NCBI GenBank assembly: GCA_030602245.1
Contig: JAUWAC010000001.1
Location: 1-64,000, forward strand
Direction of reading: 5' to 3'
Source: Marinobacterium sp.
Lineage (GTDB): Bacteria; Pseudomonadota; Gammaproteobacteria; Pseudomonadales; Balneatricaceae
DNA: 64,000 bases
Notes under the pieces: model-generated
The model's database searches: none
Told to the model about the DNA's origin: nothing
Seen by the model: the letters and a program-made list of their open reading frames with translations, nothing else
Position numbers and translations under genes: made by a program
Shown here: piece after piece, positions 55,009-61,949 of the stretch
Position numbering within the stretch: position 1 is the first letter of the stretch
Layout: each line of letters begins with the position of its first letter

Positions 55009-55929
55009 ATGCAGAGCGTTCATCTGGTGGCCAATCGAGGCGCGGGCAGTGGCAGTGCGGTCGCACTGCTGAGCCGGATTCGCCAGCGCTGCGCTGCACT
55101 CGGGCGTCCGCTGCACGAGTACATCGCGGAGCGCCCGCGGCAGCTCGGCCGCTGTCTGGTGCAGGCCGATCGCAACGCCGCGCTGCAAGGCGGCATGCTG
55201 CTGGTGGTGGGCGGCGATGGCACCCTGCGTTCGGCGGCGCAACGGCTGGCCGGCAGCGATCGGGTGATGGCGATCATACCCGCCGGGACGTTCAATTTCT
55301 TCGCCCGTAACCTGGGTGTACCGGAAGACCCCGAGGCCGCGCTGGAACTGGCGTTGACCGGCACGCCACGGGCCGTGGATCTGGGCTGTGTTAACGATCA
55401 CGTGTTCCTGAGTAACGCCAGCTTTGGACTCTATGCGCGCCTGATTCGTGCGCGCGAGCAGCACAGCCGTCGGTTCGGTCGACACCGGCTGGTGGCGATC
55501 GCCTCGACGGTACTGACGCTGCTGCGCGGCTATCGCACCATGCGCCTGAGTGTGCGGGAAAACGATCAGGCGCGTCAGGTGCGCAGCCCGATGGTCTTCG
55601 TCGGCATCAATTCGCTGCAGCTGCGCGGCATCGATCTGGATGTGGCCGACTGTATCGAGCGCGGTCAGCTCGCCGTGGTGGTGATGAAACCGGTGGGCGG
55701 CTGGGCGCTGTTTCGGCTCAGCCTGCGGGGCCTGCTGCGGCGGCTGCGCGATGAGCGCAGCCTCGAGCTGTGCTGTACCCCGACACTGACGATCCAGCCC
55801 GACCGACCTCGGCTGACCGTGGTACTCGATGGCGAGCGCATGCGGATTGCAGCGCCGCTGGCGTTCTCGATTCTGCCCGGTGCACTGCAGGTCATCGCGC
55901 CAGCGGCGGTGTCGAAGGAGGACAACTGA
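55009..55929 (+). CDS. Diacylglycerol/lipid kinase family protein
   Basis: A 306-residue protein of the DagK/YegS/sphingosine-kinase fold. The N-terminal part (HLVANRGAGSGSAVALL) and the nucleotide site GGDGTLRSAAQRL (about 64-76), with AIIPAGTFNFFARNLG (about 84-99), are the family motifs; catalytic Asp is expected in the C-terminal half near LDGERM. It phosphorylates a lipid or related alcohol at the membrane. ATG 55009 is preceded by GAAGGAGTGCAGGGG. The stop codon shares one base with the start of the next gene (TGATG), so translation is coupled to the phosphoesterase. Confidence 0.88.
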   Translation: MQSVHLVANRGAGSGSAVALLSRIRQRCAALGRPLHEYIAERPRQLGRCLVQADRNAALQGGMLLVVGGDGTLRSAAQRLAGSDRVMAIIPAGTFNFFARNLGVPEDPEAALELALTGTPRAVDLGCVNDHVFLSNASFGLYARLIRAREQHSRRFGRHRLVAIASTVLTLLRGYRTMRLSVRENDQARQVRSPMVFVGINSLQLRGIDLDVADCIERGQLAVVVMKPVGGWALFRLSLRGLLRRLRDERSLELCCTPTLTIQPDRPRLTVVLDGERMRIAAPLAFSILPGALQVIAPAAVSKEDN

Positions 55930-56783
55930 TGCGTATCCTGCACCTGTCGGACCCCCATTTCGGCACCAATACCGGCGCGGTCAGCGAGCAGCTGCTGGCG
56001 GCGGCCGACGCACTGGCACCGGATCTGATCATCGTCTCCGGCGACATCACGCAGCGCGCGCGCAAGGCGCAGTTTGAAGCGGCCGCCCGTTTCATCGAGC
56101 GGCTGCCGGCGGTGCCGCGTCTGATGGTGCCCGGCAACCATGATATTCCGCTGTATGATCTGCCACGCCGCATCTTCGCGCCGTACGAGCGCTTTACCCG
56201 GATTCTGACCCCGGAGCTGGCGCCGAGTCTGCAGCTGGGTGATATCGAGGTGATCGGCTTCAATTCGGCGCCGCCGTGGCGCCATCGCAACGGCGAGCTG
56301 GATATCGATGAGGTCGACCGTGAACTGGCGCTGTATTCCCATACGGACGTACCGTTTCGAATCTGCGTGTTTCACCATCCGCCGGATGTGCGCCGGTTTC
56401 AGGACCGGATCAATCTGATCAAGCGGGCACCGGCGCTGTGCCGGGTGCTGGCACGGCATGCGGTCGATCTGGTGATGAGCGGCCATATTCACGATCCCAT
56501 GATGCGCACTTCACACCATCGCTACCCCTGGCTGGAGCGGTCGATGGTGTTCCTGCTGGCCGGCACCTGCATCTCGCGTCGGACCCGGATCGGCGCGCCC
56601 AACTCCTTCAACTGCATCGAAACCGATGCCGCCGACGCCGATATGCGCATCGAACGCTGGGATCTGGATACGCAGGCGGGGGCGTTCAAACCGGTACAGG
56701 TGGGGCACTTCCACCGCACCCCCGACGGCTGGACGGAGGCGGGGCGCGAACGCCCGTACCACCTGCGCCGGCCCCATCTTTGA
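55929..56783 (+). CDS. Metallophosphoesterase (calcineurin-like)
   Basis: A 284-residue phosphoesterase with all metal-binding blocks: LHLSDPHFG (residues 4-12), VSGDITQRAR (about 37-46), VPGNHDIP (about 69-76), VFHHPP (about 148-153) and MSGHIHDP (about 185-192). It probably hydrolyses a phosphodiester or phosphomonoester. Coupling to the lipid kinase gene by a one-base overlap suggests that the pair acts on related phospholipids or cyclic nucleotides, which is an inference. Confidence 0.9.
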   Translation: MRILHLSDPHFGTNTGAVSEQLLAAADALAPDLIIVSGDITQRARKAQFEAAARFIERLPAVPRLMVPGNHDIPLYDLPRRIFAPYERFTRILTPELAPSLQLGDIEVIGFNSAPPWRHRNGELDIDEVDRELALYSHTDVPFRICVFHHPPDVRRFQDRINLIKRAPALCRVLARHAVDLVMSGHIHDPMMRTSHHRYPWLERSMVFLLAGTCISRRTRIGAPNSFNCIETDAADADMRIERWDLDTQAGAFKPVQVGHFHRTPDGWTEAGRERPYHLRRPHL

Positions 56784-56826
56784 AGGTACGCCGCGGGCGC
56801 TGTGAACGCGCTTTTGCTGCGATCGG

Positions 56827-57135
56827 TTGTCTGCTGATCGCTGTGTGTTCAGGGTAAGACAAATCGTTGCCAACCATGCAAGCTGTCAATCAAAGCTGGG
56901 TCTGAATACGCCATACCTGCGGCAGTTGCCGGTGGAGGTTCAGCGCGCGCTGCCGGCGCTCAACTTCAGCGTGCATATCTATTCTGATACGCCAGCGGCA
57001 CGCATGGTGAAGCTGGAGGATCGGGTGTTACGGGAAGGGCAGCGGGTGGCACCGGAGCTTGATGTTGTCGCGATCATTCCGCGGGCGGTGGTGCTGCGCT
57101 ACCGCGATCAGCCGTTCAAGGTGCCCGCGCTGTAA
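56827..57135 (+). pseudogene. gspB: C-terminal relic of general secretion protein GspB
   Basis: Residues from about 56905 on (NTPYLRQLPVEVQRALPALNFSVHIYSDTP, then MVKLEDRVLREGQ and LDVVAIIPRAVVLRYRDQPFKV) match the C-terminal domain of GspB, the partner of the GspA ATPase in type II secretion. The membrane helix and proline-rich linker that normally precede it are absent, as are gspA and other gsp genes. No ribosome-binding site lies before the nearest start. The 467-bp stretch 56784-57250 holds only this relic and a bidirectional terminator. Confidence 0.7.
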
Positions 57136-57202
57136 GGATGCGCGCAGGCGACAATGGCTGCCTTGTCATCAGAGCCGGCAGCAGATGGTTGCGATGGCGC
57201 AC

Positions 57203-57231
57203 AAAAAAGCCGACCTGAGGGTCGACGTTTT
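57203..57231 (-). terminator. Bidirectional terminator, yjfB/gspB relic
   Basis: CGACC-TGAG-GGTCG hairpin flanked by A6 on the left and T5 on the right, 20 bases after the yjfB stop. Confidence 0.78.
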
Positions 57232-57250
57232 TGCGACAGTACCGGCGGAT

Positions 57251-57445
57251 TCAGGCGTAGACGTCGATATTCTGTCCCACCGGGCTTGCGGGATCGACCG
57301 GGCGCGGCGTGGCGCTCTCAATCAAGGCCAGCGCCTGTTGACCGGTCGCCTCCATCTGGTTTTTGACCAGGGAATTGATTTTGGTGGCATGGTCGGCTTG
57401 CAGTTGCTGCTGACTCATTGCGGTACTCAGTGCGGCAATATCCAT
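57251..57445 (-). CDS. YjfB-like putative motility protein
   Basis: A 64-residue protein matching the short YjfB family (MDIAALSTAMSQQQLQ at the start; QALALIESA in the middle; SPVGQNIDVYA at the end). It has no membrane or signal segment. Bacillus yjfB is expressed with motility genes, but its role is not known. GGAG precedes the ATG by seven bases. The promoter region carries a perfect dyad (57515-57532), so its expression is probably controlled by a dimeric repressor or activator. Confidence 0.8.
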   Translation of the reverse strand: MDIAALSTAMSQQQLQADHATKINSLVKNQMEATGQQALALIESATPRPVDPASPVGQNIDVYA

Positions 57446-57504
57446 CGATCACTCCTGCGGATATCGGGCCGGATAGTCCGGTCTGGCTGTTTATCTGTCG
57501 CCAG

Positions 57505-57532
57505 ATTATGACATCTGTACACGACTGTACAG
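57505..57532 (-). promoter_or_regulatory. Promoter and perfect operator dyad of yjfB
   Basis: CTGTACA-CGAC-TGTACAG (57515-57532) is a perfect 7-bp inverted repeat with a four-base spacer. On the minus strand a CATAAT -10 box (57510-57505) follows, and a GCTGTA -35-like box 17 bp upstream overlaps the dyad. It shares CTGT...ACAG ends with LexA boxes, but the spacing is ten bases, not the usual eight. Confidence 0.55.
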
Positions 57533-57584
57533 CGTTTCAGCGGGCTGTAAGTTGCAGGTTTTTCATTCACGCGGTGGCGAAACG

Positions 57585-57615
57585 AAAAAGGGAGCCGGAC
57601 TTGCATCCTGCTCCC
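57585..57615 (-). terminator. Rho-independent terminator of the cold-shock gene
   Basis: GGGAGC and GCTCCC form a 6-bp stem around a 14-nt loop, followed on the minus strand by T5, 44 bases after the stop. Confidence 0.82.
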
Positions 57616-57658
57616 TTCTTTTCAGCGTTCGCCTGCTCAGAGGCGACCGAGCGACGCC

Positions 57659-57865
57659 TTAGAGGGCGACGATGTTCTCGGCCTGCGGACCTTTCTGGCC
57701 CTGAGTCACGGTGAACTCGACGCGCTGGCCTTCAGCCAGGGTCTTGAAACCGCTGCCCTGGATGGCGCTGAAGTGCGCGAAAACGTCCGGGCCGTTTTCC
57801 TGAGCGATGAAGCCGAAGCCTTTAGTTTCGTTGAACCATTTAACAGTGCCGGTAGTGGTAGACAT
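57659..57865 (-). CDS. CspA-family cold-shock protein
   Basis: A 68-residue single cold-shock domain that binds single-stranded nucleic acid and melts RNA structure. RNP1 is KGFGFI (residues 15-20), RNP2 is VFAHF (about 28-32), and the WFNETKGF and KGPQAENI segments are standard. Length is normal. The mRNA would have a 5' leader of about 155 nt from the promoter at 58028-58055, typical for temperature-responsive csp genes. It is a single-gene unit ending at an intrinsic terminator. Confidence 0.96.
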   Translation of the reverse strand: MSTTTGTVKWFNETKGFGFIAQENGPDVFAHFSAIQGSGFKTLAEGQRVEFTVTQGQKGPQAENIVAL

Positions 57866-58027
57866 GATAGTGCTTCCGTATTGGTATATGAGTTTGCCGT
57901 TCCGAACATTCGGGCGGGCGGGTCGTGCTTTGAAGTGGTGCCAATACTTATGAGGTGTGGACGAACTACTACGGGCAGGGCGTCAACGGAAATGCATAAA
58001 TATGAGACTTACTTGCTAGCGAGGGCC

Positions 58028-58055
58028 AGTGTACAGGGTATTGGGCGGGGGTCAA
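58028..58055 (-). promoter_or_regulatory. Promoter of the cold-shock gene with long leader
   Basis: Minus strand TTGACC (58055-58050), 16 bp, TACACT (58033-58028). The start near 58021 gives a leader of about 155 nt. A GCGGGGG/CCCCCGC inverted repeat (about 58045-58076) overlaps the -35 region. Confidence 0.62.
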
Positions 58056-58083
58056 CAATAATCGTGCTGCCCCCGCAAAATAA

Positions 58084-58875
58084 TTACCAGACGGTCTTGA
58101 TCAGACCGCCATCAACGGCCAGCGAGACACCGGTAATGTAGCTCGATGCATCGGAGAGCAGGAACGCGCAGGCCTTGCCCACTTCGTTGGCATCACCAAA
58201 CCGGCGCAGCGGAATGCCTGCCTGCATCTGAGCGTTGTGCTCTTCGAGCGAGACACCACGTTTCTGCGCCTGCATGCTGTTGGTGCCGCGCAGGCGGTCG
58301 GTATCGATCTTGCCGGGAATCAGGGTGTTGAGGCGGATGCCGTCCGGCCCCAGCTCCTGCGACAGGGATTTGATCAGCGCTGTCACGCCGGAGCGCATGA
58401 CGTTGGACAGCAGCAGAATGTCGATCGGTTCCTTCACCGAGGACGATGTGATGGCGAGGATCGAACCGCCGCCGGATGCGCGCATGCTTGGCAGCACCGC
58501 ACGGATCATGCGGATCGAACTCAACAGCGTCAGTTCGAACGCACTCTGCCAGTCTTCGTCGCTGAATTTGCCAAACTGACCGGTGGGCGGTCCGCCGGCA
58601 TTGACCAGCAGCCCCTTGACCGGGCCCAGCTCGTTGACCGTGGCTTCAGCCCAGCGGGTGATGCTATCGCCATCGGCGGCGTCAAACACGTAGGCCTTGA
58701 CGGTGGCACCGGTTTCTTCGCGGATGCGCTGTGCAGCGGCCTCGATCGCGTCGCGGTCGCGGCTGGCCATCGACACGATTGCCCCCTCGCGGGCGCACTC
58801 CAGCGCGGTGGCGTAGCCCATGCCCTTGCTGGCGGCGGCGACCATGACCACCTGGTCTTTCAGTTTAAGGTCCAT
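58084..58875 (-). CDS. SDR-fold protein lacking the usual catalytic Tyr-Lys
   Basis: A 263-residue Rossmann-fold protein of the short-chain dehydrogenase family. The cofactor loop reads AAASKGMGYA (about 11-20) and the NAG motif is VNAGGPP (about 88-94). In the place of the YxxxK pair it has SNVMR within LLLSNVMRSGVTALIKS (about 155-171), so Tyr is Ser and Lys is Arg; Ser in TSSSV remains. Known FabG-like relatives share this change. Catalysis by the standard route is doubtful. ATG 58875 follows AGGAG closely and overlaps the DUF2007 gene by 11 bases. Confidence 0.88.
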   Translation of the reverse strand: MDLKLKDQVVMVAAASKGMGYATALECAREGAIVSMASRDRDAIEAAAQRIREETGATVKAYVFDAADGDSITRWAEATVNELGPVKGLLVNAGGPPTGQFGKFSDEDWQSAFELTLLSSIRMIRAVLPSMRASGGGSILAITSSSVKEPIDILLLSNVMRSGVTALIKSLSQELGPDGIRLNTLIPGKIDTDRLRGTNSMQAQKRGVSLEEHNAQMQAGIPLRRFGDANEVGKACAFLLSDASSYITGVSLAVDGGLIKTVW

Positions 58876-59104
58876 ACTGCTCCTCGTTTTCGAGTGGGTT
58901 GCGCTCGTATTCCTCAATCAGAATACGGGCGGCGAGAAAATCGTCCGTCGGCACCTGAACCTGAGCCAGATTCAGCGTCCCGACTTCGCCCATGGCGCCG
59001 TGCAGGTAGTGCCCGGCCACGTGGGCCTCGATGCCGTTGGCGCGCAGCAGCCCGGCGACAATATGCGCTTCGGTGATGTCCTGCGCGCGGTAGGCGATTT
59101 CCAT
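58865..59104 (-). CDS. DUF2007 putative signal-transducing protein
   Basis: A 79-residue protein of the DUF2007 (PII-like fold) family: IAYRAQDITEAHIVAGLLRANGIEAHVAG (residues 3-31), an HGAMGEVGTLNLAQVQVP segment and the acidic tail RILIEEYERNP. No biochemical role is established. It is the middle gene of a three-gene unit, 12 bp after the flavoprotein gene and overlapping the SDR gene by 11 bp, so all three are likely co-expressed. Confidence 0.85.
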   Translation of the reverse strand: MEIAYRAQDITEAHIVAGLLRANGIEAHVAGHYLHGAMGEVGTLNLAQVQVPTDDFLAARILIEEYERNPLENEEQYGP

Positions 59105-59116
59105 GGTTGGCTCCTC

Positions 59117-60295
59117 TCAGACGGCCTGGCCGGCGGCGACGCCCGATGCCCAGGCCCACTGGAAGTTGTGACCACCGAGGTGGCCGGTCACGTCAAGGCA
59201 CTCGCCGATAAAGAAAAGGCCGGGCACCTTTTTCGCTTCCAGCGTTTTCGATGACAGTTCATCGGTACTGATGCCGCCCAACGTGACTTCGGCCGTTCGA
59301 TAGCCTTCGGTCCCACTGGGTTTGATCTGCCAGTGGTGGAAGCGTTCAGCGATTTCAGCCAGCCGCCGGTTACCCAGATCGGCCATGTGACCCGAGAACC
59401 CCCATTGCTGACACAACGCCTGTACGACCCGTTTGCTCATCCGGTTTGCCAGAACGGTCTGCAGTTCGGCTTTCGGGCGCTCGTCGCGCTGCTGTTTCAG
59501 CCACGCGAGCAGATCGATATCCGGGAACAGGTCAATCTCGATCGCATCGCCCGGCTGCCAGTAGGAGGAGATCTGCAGAATCGCCGGTCCGCTCAGGCCA
59601 CGGTGGGTGAACAGCAGCGCTTCACGAAACTGCATGCCATTGCAGCTGACGCTGACCGGGTGAGCGATGCCGGACAGCGGCTTGATATAGTCCAGATCCG
59701 CCGGCTGCAGCGTAAACGGCACCAGCGCCGCCCGGGTATCACGCACCTCAAGGCCGAACTGACGCGCCACATCGTAGGCAAAGCCGGTCGCACCGCCGTT
59801 GGGGATCGACAGGCCGCCGGTGGCGATCACCAGCGACGAGCAGCGCATCTCACCGGCACTGGTACGCAACAGAAAGCCGTTGTCCTGCCGCGCGATCTGT
59901 TCGACACGGGTCTCGGTAACCAGCTGCACGCCGGCCCAGTCGCATTCGGTCAGCAGCAGTTGCAGGATCTCGCGGCTGGATTCGTTGCAGAACAGCTGCC
60001 CCAGCGTCTTTTCATGGAACTCGATGCCGTGCCGCTCCACCAGTTCGATGAAGCTGGCCGCCGGATAACGGCTCAACGCCGATTTGCAGAAGTGCGGATT
60101 GTCGGACAGGAAATTGGCGGGGCCGTTATGGATATTGGTGAAATTGCAGCGCCCGCCGCCGGACATCAGGATCTTGCGCCCGAGTTTGCGGGTGTGCTCG
60201 ATCACCAGTACGGAGCGGCCACGGTAGCCTGCGGTGGCCGCACACATCAGCCCCGATGCGCCGCCGCCAATAATGATGACATCGTATTCCTGCAC
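59117..60295 (-). CDS. BaiN/HI0933-family flavoprotein
   Basis: A 393-residue FAD-dependent oxidoreductase. The FAD-binding motif is VIIIGGGASGLMCAATAGYRG (the GGGASGL core, residues 7-13), followed by the family-specific KILMSGGGRCNFTNI and LIATGGLSIPNGGATGFAYDVARQFG regions, and GLFFIGECLDVTGHLGGHNFQWAWASG at the C-terminus closes the FAD site. The family includes YhiN and BaiN; substrates are mostly unknown. A GTG at 60295 with TTGAGG six bases before it is preferred to the TTG at 60307. Confidence 0.9.
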   Translation of the reverse strand: MQEYDVIIIGGGASGLMCAATAGYRGRSVLVIEHTRKLGRKILMSGGGRCNFTNIHNGPANFLSDNPHFCKSALSRYPAASFIELVERHGIEFHEKTLGQLFCNESSREILQLLLTECDWAGVQLVTETRVEQIARQDNGFLLRTSAGEMRCSSLVIATGGLSIPNGGATGFAYDVARQFGLEVRDTRAALVPFTLQPADLDYIKPLSGIAHPVSVSCNGMQFREALLFTHRGLSGPAILQISSYWQPGDAIEIDLFPDIDLLAWLKQQRDERPKAELQTVLANRMSKRVVQALCQQWGFSGHMADLGNRRLAEIAERFHHWQIKPSGTEGYRTAEVTLGGISTDELSSKTLEAKKVPGLFFIGECLDVTGHLGGHNFQWAWASGVAAGQAV

Positions 60296-60387
60296 AAGCT
60301 GCCTCAAACCCTGTTCAAACCGACAAGTTTATCATGATCGGACAGCGCCATATTGCCAACTGACGCCTTTATTGCCACTCTCGGGGC

Positions 60388-61500
60388 ATGTCTGTGCAAG
60401 TTCCCAAACCCGACCACTGTATCGACCTTGGCGTCGGTCAGCCCGATCCGGCCCTGCTGCCAACAGCGCTGTTCAGCGATCTCGCGGTTGGCTGGCAGGA
60501 TCTGGCCTATGGTGAGCATGCCGGCGATCGCGGCTTTCGTCAGCATCTGGCGCACTGGCTAAGCGGCGAGTATCAGACGCCGGTGGAGCCGCAGCAGCTG
60601 TTCGTTACCACCGGCTCCTCCGGCGGTCTCGATATGATCTGCTCGCGGCTGGCGCGGCCGGGAGACGTGGTGCTGGTGGAGGAGCCGAGTTATTTTCTGG
60701 CGCTGATGCAGCTGGTCGAGCACGGCCTCAAACCGGTTGCAGTGCCGATGGATCGGGACGGACTCGAACCGGCGGCGCTGGAGCAGGCGATTCGCCAGCA
60801 CCGGCCGGCGTTCATCTACAGCATACCGACCTACCATAACCCCACCGGGATTACCCAGTCGCGTGCGCGTCGCGAGGCGCTGGTGGCGCTGGCGCGCCAA
60901 TACGATTGCCCGCTGGTCGCGGATGAGGTGTACCAGTGTCTGTACTTCGCCGAGCCGCCACCGCCGCCGCTGGCCTGTTTCGACCCGCAGGCACCGGTTC
61001 TGTCGATCGGCAGCTTTTCCAAAATTCTGGCGCCGGGCCTGCGTCTGGGCTGGCTTCACGGCAGCGGCGAGGTGCTCGGCAGACTGCTGGGGTCGGCGCT
61101 GCTCAAAAGTGGCGGCGGCCTGGCGCCGGTGACATCGGCGCTGGTCAACCCGTTGATCGAGCAGGGCGCTCTGCAGTCTTATATCGCGGGCCTGCGCCAG
61201 ACCTTCCGTGCGCGCCGGGACTGCCTGCACGACAGCCTGAGTGCCGCGCTCGGTGGACAGCTGGAGCTCAACCGGCCGGATGGCGGCTATTTTCTCTGGG
61301 CACATCTGCGCGATGGCCGCGACATCCGCGCCCATGAACCGCGCTGCCGGGCGCTTGGCGTGGCGGTCAAGGCAGGCCCGCTGTTTTCGGTGCGCGGTGG
61401 CTTCAGGTCCAGTCTGCGGCTCTGTTTCGCGTGGTATGACGAGGCGCAACTGCGCGCCGGCGCGGAACGGCTGGCGCGGGCGCTGGATGGCGGGTACTGA
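60388..61500 (+). CDS. PLP-dependent aminotransferase (class I/II, LysN-like)
   Basis: A 370-residue fold-type I aminotransferase. Substrate-binding N-terminus DLGVGQPDPALLP (about 13-25), TTGSSGGLDMI (about 70-80), the YSIPTYHNPTGIT motif (about 145-157), the DEVYQCLYF Asp-Tyr pair (about 180-188) and the PLP Lys in SIGSFSKILAPGLRLGW (about 207-223; Lys at 213) are all present. It resembles 2-aminoadipate aminotransferases and the C-terminal half of MocR proteins, but carries no GntR domain. Substrate unknown. Confidence 0.9.
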   Translation: MSVQVPKPDHCIDLGVGQPDPALLPTALFSDLAVGWQDLAYGEHAGDRGFRQHLAHWLSGEYQTPVEPQQLFVTTGSSGGLDMICSRLARPGDVVLVEEPSYFLALMQLVEHGLKPVAVPMDRDGLEPAALEQAIRQHRPAFIYSIPTYHNPTGITQSRARREALVALARQYDCPLVADEVYQCLYFAEPPPPPLACFDPQAPVLSIGSFSKILAPGLRLGWLHGSGEVLGRLLGSALLKSGGGLAPVTSALVNPLIEQGALQSYIAGLRQTFRARRDCLHDSLSAALGGQLELNRPDGGYFLWAHLRDGRDIRAHEPRCRALGVAVKAGPLFSVRGGFRSSLRLCFAWYDEAQLRAGAERLARALDGGY

Positions 61501-61589
61501 AGGCCGGGGAGATGGCGCGCGGCTGGCGGGTCTGCGAGCGGCGCGGTGTTGCGGTAGAATGGCGGCTTCAGTTGTTTCGGGAGCGCCAC

Positions 61590-61919
61590 ATGACCAGGAT
61601 CCAGTCCTACCACGCCCATGTCTATTACGACGCCGATACCTTCGAACAGGCGCGCCGGCTCTGTGAAGGCGCGGTGGCACGTTTCGGCATTCAGATGGGG
61701 CGTATGCATCAGCAACCGGTCGGCCCGCATCCGGACTGGAGCTGCCAGCTGACGGTGCCGACACCGCTGATCGGCGATCTGCTGGGCTGGCTGACGCTGC
61801 ACCGTGAGGGGCTGATCGTGTTCATTCATCCCGTGACCGGCGACGAGTTGCGGGATCACCGCGATCGGGCGATCTGGCTGGGTGAGGATCGGCCGCTGAA
61901 ACTCGACCAGTTCTATTAA
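61590..61919 (+). CDS. DOPA 4,5-dioxygenase family protein
   Basis: A 109-residue ferredoxin-like protein of the YcfN/DODA family. Conserved His ligands are in YHAHVYYD (residues 6-13, HxH), HPDWSCQL (about 45-52) and LHREGLIVFIHP (about 73-84). In fungi and plants members open DOPA rings; the bacterial function is not established. ATG 61590, after CGGGAG, gives the normal short start; a longer in-frame start at 61512 is unlikely. It lies 89 bp after the aminotransferase and 30 bp before the PhoD-like gene. Confidence 0.85.
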   Translation: MTRIQSYHAHVYYDADTFEQARRLCEGAVARFGIQMGRMHQQPVGPHPDWSCQLTVPTPLIGDLLGWLTLHREGLIVFIHPVTGDELRDHRDRAIWLGEDRPLKLDQFY

Positions 61920-61949
61920 AACCGCTTTCCCCCAGTGGATTGAACCGCC

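Noticed and set aside
58044-58076. GCGGGGG/CCCCCGC repeat as terminator of the SDR gene
   Set aside because: The loop is 18-20 nt and no T run follows on the minus strand; it overlaps the cold-shock promoter instead.
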